64,000 nucleotides of DNA from Peteryoungia desertarenae (GCF_005860795.2 NZ_CP058350.1:62001-126000), one strand, 5' to 3'. Positions 38,322 through 47,802 are shown, counted from the stretch's first letter. The notes: generated from the sequence alone by a model not told the origin. Made by a program: numbers and translations.

Positions 38322-38473
38322 GTGTCTGACGTTCATCCGATTGCAACGGACCTGAATGAACAGCGACTTGGTCGCCACTCGACCAGACAAACGACAACAC
38401 GACCTGCCGGGTGCAACTGTGTGAAGCCGTTTGTTCGACGTGGATCACTCACGAACTGAGCCAGCTTTGGACA

Positions 38474-38503
38474 CAAAAAACCCGGGATGAGAAACATCCC
38501 GGG
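38474..38503 (-). terminator. Terminator of dctP
   Basis: On the minus strand CCCGGGATG pairs with CATCCCGGG around a five-base loop and is followed by six T residues. It lies 30 bases past the dctP stop. Confidence 0.85.
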
Positions 38504-38534
38504 GAATCATGCTGACTCGTCCCTTTAGGTCGGC

Positions 38535-39641
38535 TTAGAGCTTGCCGCCGCGCTGCTGCAGCATCATGAAGGTGTCGAAGCTGTATTCCGACAGCTGGAA
38601 CCACAGATAACCGTCGCCACGATAGCCCATGTAGGAGTCGTGCAGCTTCTTGAACTGCGGGTTCTCGGCGCTGATCTGACCGTAGACCTTGGTGGCTGCA
38701 TCGAAGCAGGCTTCCAGGATCTCGCGGCTGTATGGACGCAGCTGTGTACCTTCCGATACCAGTTGCTTCAGTGCAGCCGGGTTCAGGGTGTCGTAGCGAG
38801 CCATCATGACGCTGTTGGCGAGCGCAGACGCCGACTTGACGATGCCCTTGTAATTGTTCGGCAACTCGTTCCACTTGTCGAGGTTGATCATGTTCATGAG
38901 CGTAACGCCGCCTTCCCACCAGCCGGGATAGTAGCAGTACGGAGCAACCTTGTTGAAGCCGAGCTTGGCGTCGTCGTAAGGACCGACGAATTCAGCACCA
39001 TCGATCGTACCACGCTCGAGAGCAGCATAGATGTCACCACCCGGGATGTTCTGCGGAACAACGCCGAGTTCGGAGATGATGCGACCACCGAAACCGCCGA
39101 TACGGAACTTCAGGCCCTGAAGGTCAGCTACGGTATTGATTTCCTTACGGAACCAGCCACCCATCTGTGCACCGGTGTTACCAGCCGGGTAGCAGATCAT
39201 GTTGTTTGCAGCGTAGAATTCGTTGAGCAGGTCGAGACCGCCGCCTTCGTAGAGCCATGCATTGGTCATGCGCTGGTTCAGACCGAATGGAACACCCGTG
39301 CCGAATGCCCAGCTCGGGTCCTTGCCGAAGAAGTAGTAGGACGCAGTATGCGCCATTTCGATCGTGCCGTCGCGAACGGCATCGGCACCTTCAAGCGCAC
39401 CAACGATTTCGCCTGCACCAAAGACCTGAATTTCGAAGTTACCGTCAGTTGCTTCGGCAACGGCCTGCGCGAAGACTTCGGCAGCACCATAGATGGTGTC
39501 AAGCGCCTTCGGGAAACCCGAAGAGCAGCGCCATGTGAACTTCGGGTTGCTCTGCGCAATGGCAGGAGCAGCAAGCACAGTCGACGCAGCAACGCCTGCA
39601 CCGGCAACACCTGCTTTTTTGATGAATGAACGACGATCCAT
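38535..39641 (-). CDS. dctP: TRAP transporter solute-binding protein DctP (TakP-like, Tat-exported)
   Basis: A 368-residue periplasmic binding protein. The N terminus MDRRSFIKKAGVAGAGV carries a twin-arginine export motif and ends at AAPAIAQS. The core pattern FTWRCSSGFPKALDTIYGAAEVFAQ, AGNTGAQMGGWFRKEI, GLKFRIGGFGG and GAEFVGPYDDAKLG matches TakP-type proteins, which bind 2-oxo acids such as pyruvate; the ligand here is inferred. It is transcribed toward dctQM and ends about 270 bases from dctM. Confidence 0.92.
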   Translation of the reverse strand: MDRRSFIKKAGVAGAGVAASTVLAAPAIAQSNPKFTWRCSSGFPKALDTIYGAAEVFAQAVAEATDGNFEIQVFGAGEIVGALEGADAVRDGTIEMAHTASYYFFGKDPSWAFGTGVPFGLNQRMTNAWLYEGGGLDLLNEFYAANNMICYPAGNTGAQMGGWFRKEINTVADLQGLKFRIGGFGGRIISELGVVPQNIPGGDIYAALERGTIDGAEFVGPYDDAKLGFNKVAPYCYYPGWWEGGVTLMNMINLDKWNELPNNYKGIVKSASALANSVMMARYDTLNPAALKQLVSEGTQLRPYSREILEACFDAATKVYGQISAENPQFKKLHDSYMGYRGDGYLWFQLSEYSFDTFMMLQQRGGKL

Positions 39642-39886
39642 AAATTACCTCCCAGTTACAATGCCCCACCGAGGAAACATCTACGGCCCCTCCCGGCAGT
39701 GATGCGCGAGATAACCATGTTGTCCAAAGCGTTTCAAGTCACCGGCGCATATTCTTTCGCCAAAGCAGGACCCCTTGAAATCAATGAAAGATTAGCAGCC
39801 GGAATGTTTGCGCAAACATCGCATGATCTTGACAGCGGCAACGGCCGCATCGCATGAGTTTTTGACGCTTCAAGGGGAGTTTTCCG

Positions 39887-40639
39887 ATGCCAAGGCCGAT
39901 TGTCGCCATTCCCGCCGACATACGAAAATTTGATGGAACAAGCTGGCATTCGGTTCAAACCCAGTATGTGAATGCCGCGCTCAAAGCCTCGGATCTCATG
40001 TCTTTTCTGATTCCGGCACTGGAAGAAGGCAATCATCCGGACCTCATCCTCGACCGGGTCGACGGTCTGCTCGTCTCGGGATCGGCCACGAACGTTCATC
40101 CAAGCCTCTATGGTGCTCAGGCACGAGACAGCGACGGTCCATTTGATCCGGCACGTGACGCGACCTCGCTCCCCCTGATCCGTCGGGCCTTGGAACGGGG
40201 CATACCGATGCTCGCGATCTGCCGGGGTATCCAGGAACTGAATGTGGCGCTTGGCGGTACCCTTGCGAGCGAAATCCAGGATCAGCCCGGTATCTGGGAT
40301 CACCGCAAGCCGGATGTTCCGGACCGGGATGTGGCCTACGCGATCCGTCAGAATGTGATCATCGCGGAAGGGTCCTGTCTTGCCGGTTTTCTGGGAGCCG
40401 GCCCGGTTCCCGTCAACTCACTTCATCGCCAGGCAATCTCGAAAACCGCCCCGCGTTTGCAGGTTGAGGCACTGGCAGAAGATGGCACGATTGAAGCCGT
40501 TTCTGTGATTGACGCCAAAGGCTTTGCTGTGGGCGTACAATGGCATCCCGAATACTGGGCGGAGACAGACAAACCGTCGAGGGCACTGTTTGAAGCATTT
40601 GGTGAGGCCGTTCGGGTTTACGCTGCATCCAAGGCGTGA
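39887..40639 (+). CDS. Class I glutamine amidotransferase-like, gamma-glutamyl-GABA hydrolase family (peptidase C26)
   Basis: A 250-residue C26-family hydrolase. The nucleophile Cys lies in MLAICRGIQELNVALGGTL and the His-Glu pair in VQWHPEYWAE. Characterised PuuD releases GABA from gamma-glutamyl-GABA in putrescine breakdown; others act on related gamma-glutamyl amides. The first residues PIVAIPADIRKF fit the family. It is monocistronic, facing the next gene with only six bases between the stops. No other puu genes are here. Confidence 0.9.
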   Translation: MPRPIVAIPADIRKFDGTSWHSVQTQYVNAALKASDLMSFLIPALEEGNHPDLILDRVDGLLVSGSATNVHPSLYGAQARDSDGPFDPARDATSLPLIRRALERGIPMLAICRGIQELNVALGGTLASEIQDQPGIWDHRKPDVPDRDVAYAIRQNVIIAEGSCLAGFLGAGPVPVNSLHRQAISKTAPRLQVEALAEDGTIEAVSVIDAKGFAVGVQWHPEYWAETDKPSRALFEAFGEAVRVYAASKA

Positions 40640-40645
40640 ACGGTG

Positions 40646-41101
40646 CTAGGGCACCATAAGGAGCGCAATATCCCCAGCCGTCGCATCGACAGCCTCGTAG
40701 GTAAAACTCCGTCCTCGGGTGAGCGAAAGCACGACCGCTCCCTGTCCGTCGACGAGAGTGACCGTGCCGTCCTCGTTGTCTATCCAGGTCCGGATACCCG
40801 TGAGACCAGCCATCACGGCTTCACAATCCGGCGGCGCATGAACATCACGGCTGCGACTGGTGAGCGCCGCACCGCGCTCGACGAGGCATACTGTTCGCCG
40901 ATCAAAATTTGACACCGAAAAAACAGCAGGCGGCGATACATTCCGGCGCTCGATGATATTCGACGGAATGCTGCTGGACTGGATTGGATCAATGCCCTGA
41001 ACGGCCGCAGCCCCGTTTGTCCCGTGCCAGAGAGACAAACCAAGCGCGGTCACGCTGGCCGAGCATACGGATGCCAACAGGACGACTTTGTGAGCTTTCA
41101 T
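40646..41101 (-). CDS. Exported protein, AprI/Inh-type protease-inhibitor family (tentative)
   Basis: A 151-residue exported protein. The N terminus MKAHKVVLLASVCSASVTALGLSLW is a signal or anchor. The mature part has the short Inh-like pattern: a Cys in RTVCLVERG, a second in APPDCEAV, then GIRTWIDNEDGTVTLVDGQGAVVLSL, as in AprI metalloprotease inhibitors with one disulfide. Binding of a secreted serralysin-type protease is the family role; none is visible here. GGAGG stands before the ATG at 41101. The family call is moderate. Confidence 0.6.
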   Translation of the reverse strand: MKAHKVVLLASVCSASVTALGLSLWHGTNGAAAVQGIDPIQSSSIPSNIIERRNVSPPAVFSVSNFDRRTVCLVERGAALTSRSRDVHAPPDCEAVMAGLTGIRTWIDNEDGTVTLVDGQGAVVLSLTRGRSFTYEAVDATAGDIALLMVP

Positions 41102-41207
41102 CGGAGCCTCCACGCACCGTGGGTTGCAGTGCGTGGACAAGAATGCGCCGCGAAGCTTGTGGAAGGCTGGAAAGGCGACAGGTGTTCATGACACTTGCCG
41201 CCAGCCG

Positions 41208-42167
41208 CTAACCTTGGACGGGAGTTTCGGCCACTGGCGTCAAGACGGCACCTCGTTCGAACCAGGAGAGCAGATTGTCGACAACCAGATCCGCCATGGC
41301 ATCACGCGTGGGTGCCGAAGCCGACGCCACATGCGGCAACAGGCTGACATTCGGCAATTCGAGCAAGGCGGCCGGGACATGCGGCTCATCGGCGAACACG
41401 TCGAGCCCCGCAGCGGCAATTCTACCGGCCTGAAGGGCCGCAATCAGATCATCTTCATTGACTGTCGTCCCACGACCGACATTGATCAAGACTCCGGTCG
41501 GCCCAAGCGCCTCAAGGATTTCGCCATTGATCGAACCAATCGTCTCCGCAGTCTTCGGGACGATTGAAATCAGTGTGTCCACTGACCGCGCCAGGGACAG
41601 CAAACTGTCATGATAAGCATAGGACACGTCCGCACGGGGGCGGCGGGTATGATAGCTGATCTTGACCTTGAAGGGTTCAAGACGTGCCGCTATCTCCAGC
41701 CCGATCCGCCCAAGACCGTGGATGCCGATATGACGGCCCTTGAGCGAAAGAGGTGAGAGCGGAAACGCGCCCTCGGCAACCCAGCGTCCGGCTCTCAGAT
41801 AGTTTTCAGCAGCCGGCAAACGCCTCAGCGTGTTCAGGAGGAGAGCGATGGTTGTATCGGCAACCTCGTCGTTGAGAACATCCGGGGTATTGGTGACGAC
41901 AATGCCGCGCCGGGCTGCAATGCGGACCGGGACACCATCATAGCCGACGCCGAAATTGGCAATAATCCTAAGGTTTGGAAGCTGATCGAACAAGCCTTCC
42001 GGAAACCGCCCCGACACGGCAGCCCCCGTGATCAATGGTGCGAGATCGACGGCCACCTCGGTGGACCCGGCTTCCAGTTGGACCAGTTTGAAGCGCGCAG
42101 CCAGTCGTTCCACCACGCGTGGATGGATTTTCCCTGGGATCAGGATGTAAGGTTCAGACGCGGTCAT
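41208..42167 (-). CDS. D-isomer-specific 2-hydroxyacid dehydrogenase
   Basis: A 319-residue NAD(P)-dependent dehydrogenase, probably a glyoxylate/hydroxypyruvate reductase. Key parts are ANFGVGYDGVPVRIAARRGI, the cofactor site GRHIGIHGLGRIGLEIA, INVGRGTTVNEDDLIAAL and AGLDVFADEPHVP, with the catalytic His in LLPHVASA. The ATG at 42167 is favoured (AGAGAG upstream); a GTG at 42185 would overlap the LacI stop. It is behind the LacI-family gene on the same strand and is likely controlled by it. Confidence 0.9.
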   Translation of the reverse strand: MTASEPYILIPGKIHPRVVERLAARFKLVQLEAGSTEVAVDLAPLITGAAVSGRFPEGLFDQLPNLRIIANFGVGYDGVPVRIAARRGIVVTNTPDVLNDEVADTTIALLLNTLRRLPAAENYLRAGRWVAEGAFPLSPLSLKGRHIGIHGLGRIGLEIAARLEPFKVKISYHTRRPRADVSYAYHDSLLSLARSVDTLISIVPKTAETIGSINGEILEALGPTGVLINVGRGTTVNEDDLIAALQAGRIAAAGLDVFADEPHVPAALLELPNVSLLPHVASASAPTRDAMADLVVDNLLSWFERGAVLTPVAETPVQG

Positions 42168-42181
42168 AAGCGCTCTCTCTG

Positions 42182-43204
42182 TCACACTTGCCGGCGATTG
42201 GGGCTCGTTGACTGACGTATCCGCATTTCCGGCTTGATCAGGTGAATACCATCAGGCTCGTGACTGCCGGCCAGCTTGTCGAGAAGGGCACGGGCAGCAA
42301 GCCGCCCCACTTCGGCCTGTCCGTTCCACACCGTTGTCAGGGAGGGCGTGGCAATCGACGCCTCCTCAAGATCATCATAACCGGTCACTGAAATGTCCTG
42401 ACCCGGAATGAGCCCGGCGCGGGCGATACCGTTCATCAGACCGATGGCAACCAGATCGTTCCAGCAGACGGCAGCCGTTGGTTTTTGCGGCAAAGACAGG
42501 AAATGTACCGCCGCTTCGAAGCCGCCCTGCTTGGTACGTGGCCCAGGTATGCGCAGACCGGGATCGACCTCAATTCCGGCCTTGCGAAGAGCATTCACAT
42601 AACCCTGATAGCGATCCCGCCCGGTCGATGTCTGGTCCGTACCGCCAATCATTGCGATGGTGCGATGACCAAGTCCGATCAGGTGATTGGTGGCAAGCGA
42701 AATGCCATAGCTGTCATCCCCGCGATAGATCGGAACGTCAACGCCATCCATGGACCGTGCGATGAAGATGGCGGGCATTCCGTTGTTTTCGGCGAGAGCA
42801 ACGTCTTCCGGCGGCGTGCCGATGGCCGGCGACATGATGACACCATCACCACCGAGCTGAAGCAGCGTCTCGATGAACATGCGTTGCTTTTCGACGGAGT
42901 CGTAATGGTTGGATAGAATGAAGGTCTGCCGGCTTCGATCAAGCTCACCCTCGATAGCCTTCAGGATTTCCCCATAGAAAGGGTTCATGATGTCATGAAC
43001 GACGACACCGATAATGCCCGAGCGAGACGTTCTGAGGCTCGCAGCCCGACGGTTGTAGATATAGCCAAGGAGCCGAGCCTGTTCCTTGATCTTCTCACGC
43101 GTGTCGACTGCCACAAGGGGGCTGTCGCGAAGAGCCAAAGAAATGGTTGCAGTCGAAAGACCAAGCGTCTCTGCGATCGTGGAAAGTTTAATCTTTTGCG
43201 CCAC
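42182..43204 (-). CDS. LacI-family transcriptional regulator
   Basis: A 340-residue regulator with an N-terminal LacI helix-turn-helix (KLSTIAETLGLSTATISLALRDS) and hinge (YIYNRRAASLRTSRSGIIGVVVHD), then a periplasmic-binding-type sensor. The ligand is unknown. Co-transcription with the hydroxyacid dehydrogenase suggests a 2-hydroxy acid, glyoxylate or sugar-acid signal. Confidence 0.92.
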   Translation of the reverse strand: MAQKIKLSTIAETLGLSTATISLALRDSPLVAVDTREKIKEQARLLGYIYNRRAASLRTSRSGIIGVVVHDIMNPFYGEILKAIEGELDRSRQTFILSNHYDSVEKQRMFIETLLQLGGDGVIMSPAIGTPPEDVALAENNGMPAIFIARSMDGVDVPIYRGDDSYGISLATNHLIGLGHRTIAMIGGTDQTSTGRDRYQGYVNALRKAGIEVDPGLRIPGPRTKQGGFEAAVHFLSLPQKPTAAVCWNDLVAIGLMNGIARAGLIPGQDISVTGYDDLEEASIATPSLTTVWNGQAEVGRLAARALLDKLAGSHEPDGIHLIKPEMRIRQSTSPNRRQV

Positions 43205-43282
43205 GTAGCCTCCCGTCGCAGCTATTCATCACCCGCTGGCAGCGGACTTAAACAGTTTAATTAAACAATTAAATCTCACTTT

Positions 43283-43822
43283 TCAATCGTCATTTTCAAC
43301 CACGCCGGGCCGGCCCTTTTCGTCACGCAGGACCGATTGCAGATTGGCATCAACCTCAGACAAAAGCTTGACCAGGGATTTGACGTCCTTGCCGGACAAT
43401 CCACGTGTCGCCAGGCGCAGGCACTCATCGGTCGCATCATTGATTTTGGCCAGACTGTTGCGCCCGTCATCCGTGAGATAAACCTTGGTCAGGCGACCAT
43501 CGGTGCCATCGGTGCGGCGCATGACAAAACCCTGCGCTTCCATTCGCCCTATGGTACGGGTCATCGTCGGTGCCTTGACGCCCAGCCGCTGAGCGAGATG
43601 CCCCGGTGTCAGCCCCTCTTCCGCCGCCAGCAGCTGGATGACGCCATCCTGACCAGGATACAGACCACTATCAGCCAGACTATGCGAAAGCCTCGTGCGC
43701 AGCGATCGGGCCACCTGGGTGATCGTGGCGGCAAGGGCTCCGCTGTGGCTGGCAGCCTCCTTTTTCTTGGATGCCTTCTTCTGCTCCTTGCCGGCCTTGT
43801 CTGCCTTGTCCTTTTTAGCCAT
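43283..43822 (-). CDS. MarR-family regulator with a Lys-rich N terminus
   Basis: A 179-residue regulator. The winged helix-turn-helix is LAQRLGVKAPTMTRTIGRMEAQGFVMRRTD and the wing DGRLTKVYLTDDG. Before it, residues 2-24 are almost entirely Lys/Ala/Asp/Glu (KKDKADKAGKEQKKASKKKE), an extra charged arm not standard in MarR. GGGAG stands before the ATG at 43822; a GTG at 43834 is an alternative. It is divergent from the creatininase-like gene, with 68 bases between, which it may control. Confidence 0.87.
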   Translation of the reverse strand: MAKKDKADKAGKEQKKASKKKEAASHSGALAATITQVARSLRTRLSHSLADSGLYPGQDGVIQLLAAEEGLTPGHLAQRLGVKAPTMTRTIGRMEAQGFVMRRTDGTDGRLTKVYLTDDGRNSLAKINDATDECLRLATRGLSGKDVKSLVKLLSEVDANLQSVLRDEKGRPGVVENDD

Positions 43823-43890
43823 GTTCTCCCCCACGTCCCCATGCGGACCGTCAATCAGCGCTTTGCCAGGGCGCCTTATGCATAAACAAG

Positions 43891-44730
43891 ATGAGGATGA
43901 TTGGCCATATGAACAAACCTCGGCAGGTCTTTATGGACAACGACTTTTCCCTGCCGCCGGCGACGCGAGCGAACTGGATCGCGATCCTGCCACTTGGTGC
44001 GCATGAACAGCATGGGCCGCACCTCCCGTTCGAAACCGACAGCATCATTGCAGCCGGTGTTGCGGAAAGACTGGCGATCTCCCTACCCCAACACCTGCCC
44101 GCAACCTTTCTTCCCGTGGAGCCGGTGGGTTATTCGATCGAGCACCTCGACGTTACAGGAACGAAAAGCCTCGACTATGCCGAGGCGGTCGAACGCTGGC
44201 TGAAAATTGCGAAGGAACTGCATGACAGAGGCATTGGAAAACTGGTCCTGTTAAATGCCCATGGCGGCAACTCGCCCTTGCTGACAATCGTTGCGACCGA
44301 GGCCCGGATACGTTTCAACATGCTCGTTGTCGCGACAAGCTGGACGCGCTTTGGTGTGCCGCCACATGTCATCACGCCGGAGGAAAAGGCGATCGACATC
44401 CATGCCGGTGACATCGAAACATCTGTCATGCTGGCACTGAGGCCCGATCTTGTGGACATGGCAAAAGCCGGGAACTTCAGCTCGAGGCAATCGGAGTTCG
44501 TCACCCGGTTCACACATTTGCGTGCCTATGGGCCACACGCCTTTGGTTGGAAGATGTCGGATCTGAATGAAAAGGGCGCCGCTGGAAACGCCCTATTGGC
44601 GACAAGCGCCAAGGGGGAAGCGCTGCTTGACCATGCCGTCAATGCACTGATTGAACTCCTGGAGGATGTTCACGCCTTTGACGTCTCAGATTTCAACAGG
44701 CAGCCGAAAGCCCCACAACAAAGCCTTTGA
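43891..44730 (+). CDS. Creatininase-family metal-dependent amidohydrolase
   Basis: A 279-residue creatininase-fold protein. Metal ligands are visible in [19 protein letters not shown], in [11 protein letters not shown] and in a later glutamate of [14 protein letters not shown]. Members cleave cyclic amides such as creatinine or formamidopyrimidine intermediates, and the MftE group processes peptides; the substrate is undefined. ATGs at 43891 and 43909 are both possible. The COG0523 GTPase gene begins after its stop. Confidence 0.87.
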   Translation: MRMIGHMNKPRQVFMDNDFSLPPATRANWIAILPLGAHEQHGPHLPFETDSIIAAGVAERLAISLPQHLPATFLPVEPVGYSIEHLDVTGTKSLDYAEAVERWLKIAKELHDRGIGKLVLLNAHGGNSPLLTIVATEARIRFNMLVVATSWTRFGVPPHVITPEEKAIDIHAGDIETSVMLALRPDLVDMAKAGNFSSRQSEFVTRFTHLRAYGPHAFGWKMSDLNEKGAAGNALLATSAKGEALLDHAVNALIELLEDVHAFDVSDFNRQPKAPQQSL

Positions 44731-44815
44731 ACTCCCTGCATTCACCACTTATATGTCGGGTAACACCATAACATGTCGCGCCTGCGGCGGATCCACTCCC
44801 CTTCGAGGTTTTTCC

Positions 44816-45919
44816 ATGACCGAAGCAACTCAAAAACCGACACCCGTTACCGTACTCACAGGTTATCTCGGCGCCGGCAAAACGACCTTGTTGAACCGCA
44901 TCCTGACGGAAAGCCACGGCAAGAAATATGCGGTCATCGTCAACGAATTCGGCGAGATCGGTATCGACAATGATCTGATCGTCGAGTCAGATGAAGAAAT
45001 CTACGAAATGAACAATGGCTGCGTCTGCTGCACGGTTCGCGGCGACCTGATCCGTGTCGTTGAAGGCCTGATGCGCCGTCCAGGTCGTTTCGATGGCATC
45101 ATTGTCGAAACGACGGGCCTTGCCGACCCGGTCCCCGTCGCACAGACCTTCTTCATGGACGATGATGTCCGCTCCAAGACGGAGCTCGACGCGGTCGTGA
45201 CGCTGGTCGATGCCAAGCACCTGCCGCTGCGCCTCAAGGACAGCCGGGAAGCTGAAGACCAGATTGCTTTCGCCGATGTGGTCGTGATCAACAAGTCCGA
45301 CCTCGTGTCCCATGACGAACTGCATCGCATCGAGGACATTGTTCGCGCGATCAATCCCTCGGCCCGTATCTACAGCACCACCCGCTCAGGCGTAGATCTC
45401 GCCAAGGTCTTGAACCAGGGCGCGTTCAATCTGGAACGGGCGCTCGAAAATGATCCGCAGTTCCTCGCCCATGATCACCCGGATCATGTCTGTGGCCCTG
45501 ATTGCGATCACGATCATGACCACCACCACCATCATCACGATCATGACCATGACCATGGCCACCATCATCATGACCACGGCCACGACCATCATCATCATCC
45601 CGCCTCAGCAATCCACGATGTGACCGTGACATCGGTGTCGCTGCGGGGCAGCGAGATGAATCCGGACCGCTTCTTCCCCTGGATCCAGAAGGTGACCCAG
45701 ACGCAAGGGCCGAACATTCTTCGTCTCAAAGGCATCATTGCCTTCAAGGGCGATGAGGAACGGTATGTCGTCCAGGGCGTTCACATGATCATTGAAGGCG
45801 ACCACCAGCGTCCTTGGAAGAAGGACGAAAAGCGGGAAAGCCGCCTTGTGTTCATCGGACGAGATCTCGACCGAGAAAAGCTGGAGGCAAGCTTCAAGGC
45901 TTGCGAGGCAACGGCTTGA
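44816..45919 (+). CDS. COG0523/CobW-family GTPase with a His-rich metal-binding loop
   Basis: A 367-residue G3E-family GTPase, a likely zinc or other metal chaperone. The P-loop is [14 protein letters not shown], followed by the metal motif NNGCVCCT (CxCC) and the base-specific NKSD. Between the GTPase and C-terminal CobW domains, residues ~219-262 form a loop of Asp-His repeats with more than 20 His and a Cys pair, a strong metal-binding segment. The ATG at 44816 fits the family; upstream frames into the previous gene do not. The WD40 gene follows, which is a common arrangement. Confidence 0.93.
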   Translation: MTEATQKPTPVTVLTGYLGAGKTTLLNRILTESHGKKYAVIVNEFGEIGIDNDLIVESDEEIYEMNNGCVCCTVRGDLIRVVEGLMRRPGRFDGIIVETTGLADPVPVAQTFFMDDDVRSKTELDAVVTLVDAKHLPLRLKDSREAEDQIAFADVVVINKSDLVSHDELHRIEDIVRAINPSARIYSTTRSGVDLAKVLNQGAFNLERALENDPQFLAHDHPDHVCGPDCDHDHDHHHHHHDHDHDHGHHHHDHGHDHHHHPASAIHDVTVTSVSLRGSEMNPDRFFPWIQKVTQTQGPNILRLKGIIAFKGDEERYVVQGVHMIIEGDHQRPWKKDEKRESRLVFIGRDLDREKLEASFKACEATA

Positions 45920-45969
45920 AGCCAACCGCTGATCCGACATTAAAGACTGCAGACAAGGAAGACTGACTG

Positions 45970-46959
45970 ATGCCGACTGTTGCCCCGCTGGACCTGGAAG
46001 GTCATGTTCTGACCACGGCCTTTCTGGGCGACATTCCGGTCTTCGCCACCTCTTCCGGCACCATTCACCGCCTGGACGGCGGTGAGAAGGTGACTGAAGC
46101 CCATTCGGGGCTTCTCGCCTGCATCAAGGATCCGGCCAACCAGACCCTGATCACCGGCGGCGAAGACGGCAAGGTTTTGCGGATTTCCCATGACGGGAGC
46201 GTCGATGAACTGGCGCATGTGCCGCGCAAGTGGATCTCGGTTTTGGCCGCCGGTCCACAGGGTGCCGTTGCCTATGCCCATGGTAAATCGAGCTTCGTCC
46301 GGCTGGCGGATGGTAGCGTCAAGGAATACCCGGAAGAACGCACGGTCGAGGCCCTAGACTTTGCGCCGAAGGGTTTGCGGATCGCGGCAGCCCGCTACAA
46401 CGGCGTGACACTCCATTGGGTCGGCACCAATGGCGCACCGGTAGATCTGGAATGGAAGGGAGCCCATACGGGCGTCACCTTCTCTCCCGACGGTCGGTTT
46501 CTTGTAACAACAATGCAGGAAACCGCTCTTCACGGCTGGAAACTTGACGGCAAGACCGGGCCCGACGCCCGGCATATGCGCATGACGGGTTACCCCGCCA
46601 AGGTGAAATCGCTGTCCTGGTCCCCCAAGGGCAAGTGGCTGGCATCGTCTGGCGCACCGGCGGCAATAGTCTGGCCGTTTTCGTCCAAGGACGGCCCGAT
46701 GGGCAAGGCACCACTCGAACTGGGCACTCGTGCCAATATCCTCGTGACCAATGTCGCCTTCCACCCGGCTGAGGAAGTGCTCGCCATCGGTTTCATCGAT
46801 GGCATGATCCTGGCGGTGCGCATAGCTGATGGGAAGGAAGCCTTGCTGCGAAGACCCGGCAAGGGCGGCATCACTTCCATGGCCTGGAGTGCAACCGGGA
46901 AGCTGCTGGCCTTCGCCTCCGATGGCGGCGACTGCGGCGTGATCGACATTAGCGCCTGA
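45970..46959 (+). CDS. WD40-repeat protein linked to the COG0523 GTPase
   Basis: A 329-residue beta-propeller with about seven WD40-like repeats, poorly conserved but with regular spacing (e.g. GVTFSPDGRFLVTTMQETALHGWKLDGK, and SLSWSPKGKWLASSGAPAAIVW). No signal peptide is visible, so it is probably cytosolic. The repeated genomic pairing of COG0523 with such WD40 proteins suggests it binds the GTPase or a client; this is inference. A bidirectional terminator follows. Confidence 0.87.
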   Translation: MPTVAPLDLEGHVLTTAFLGDIPVFATSSGTIHRLDGGEKVTEAHSGLLACIKDPANQTLITGGEDGKVLRISHDGSVDELAHVPRKWISVLAAGPQGAVAYAHGKSSFVRLADGSVKEYPEERTVEALDFAPKGLRIAAARYNGVTLHWVGTNGAPVDLEWKGAHTGVTFSPDGRFLVTTMQETALHGWKLDGKTGPDARHMRMTGYPAKVKSLSWSPKGKWLASSGAPAAIVWPFSSKDGPMGKAPLELGTRANILVTNVAFHPAEEVLAIGFIDGMILAVRIADGKEALLRRPGKGGITSMAWSATGKLLAFASDGGDCGVIDISA

Positions 46960-47016
46960 AGCGGCTGCTCTCGCGCGCCACCAGGACCACAACATGTCGC
47001 GCGACGCGCCAACAAA

Positions 47017-47055
47017 AAAGGCTGGCGACCTGATGGGACGCCAGCCTTCATTTTT
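47017..47055. terminator. Bidirectional terminator between WD40 and outer-membrane protein genes
   Basis: AAGGCTGGCG pairs with CGCCAGCCTT around a ten-base loop, with A residues before and T residues after, so it can end both convergent transcripts. Confidence 0.82.
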
Positions 47056-47069
47056 GCAAGGGAAATCGC

Positions 47070-47708
47070 TTAGAACTTGACGGCAAGACCGATGTTCACG
47101 ACGTGCTGGTCGAAATCAGTGTCGACACCACGGATAGTTTCGCTGCCGAAGTCGTTGTAGCGATACTCCAGACGGGTGAAAACGCGATCGGTAACAGCGT
47201 AATCGACACCACCGCCAACGGTCCAGCCGTTCAGCATCTCGCTTTCGTCAATGCCGCTACCCTCAACCTGGAAATTGGTTGCGGTCCAGCCACCGGCTGC
47301 GTAAAGCAGGGCCCTGTCCATGGCATAACCGATACGACCGCGAACCGAGCCGTTGGCGCCGGTACGGACTTCTCCAGCAGTGTACTCGTTTTCGTTCCAA
47401 TCATAGTTGAGGTCACCCTCAAGACCGACGACAAGCGCTGAACCCATGGTCCAGTTGTAGCCGACGAAGCCGCCGAGCCGAGCGCCGTCGAAATCGTCAG
47501 ATGCGGCAGCCGTGCCGTCGAAGAAGTCGCCATCACCCCAGCCGTAGCCAGTCAGAATACCTGCATAGCCGCCTGCCCAGGAAAAGACAGGAGCCGTTTC
47601 AACCGCCATCGGCGGAGCTGCAGGTGCCTCATAGATGGCATCCGCTGCGAATGCCGAACTGGAGAGGGCAATAACAGCTGCCGATCCAATGAGAATGCGT
47701 TTGATCAT
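47070..47708 (-). CDS. Outer-membrane beta-barrel protein (Omp25/RopB-like)
   Basis: A 212-residue exported protein. The signal peptide MIKRILIGSAAVIALSSSAFAA is followed by a short Pro-rich segment and an eight-stranded barrel: GGYAGILTGYGWGDGD, LGGFVGYNWTMGSALVVGLEGDLNY, and the final VVNIGLAVKF with terminal Phe. This fits the Omp25/Omp31 and RopB families of Rhizobiales. The ATG at 47708 has AGGAG eight bases upstream; the apparent GTG at 47717 does not. It is a likely surface structural protein. Confidence 0.9.
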   Translation of the reverse strand: MIKRILIGSAAVIALSSSAFAADAIYEAPAAPPMAVETAPVFSWAGGYAGILTGYGWGDGDFFDGTAAASDDFDGARLGGFVGYNWTMGSALVVGLEGDLNYDWNENEYTAGEVRTGANGSVRGRIGYAMDRALLYAAGGWTATNFQVEGSGIDESEMLNGWTVGGGVDYAVTDRVFTRLEYRYNDFGSETIRGVDTDFDQHVVNIGLAVKF

Positions 47709-47773
47709 GATGTTCACTCCTTACGTTGTGCGATCATGACCATAACGCTCAATCAAGCCGGAATGCTGTGATC

Positions 47774-47802
47774 ATTATACAACATAATGATGCATACCTA
47801 AC
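47774..47802 (-). promoter_or_regulatory. Probable promoter of the outer-membrane protein gene
   Basis: A perfect -10, TATAAT on the minus strand (47774-47779), lies about 65 bases from the ATG, with a weak -35 GTTAGG after 17 bases. It overlaps the inverted repeat CATTAT-N5-ATAATG (47773-47789), which could bind a regulator. Confidence 0.5.

Noticed and set aside
44750..44795. Possible Zur box before the COG0523 gene (GTAACACCATAAC)
   Set aside because: Only one half resembles the rhizobial Zur site and the palindrome is broken, so I do not list it as a feature.
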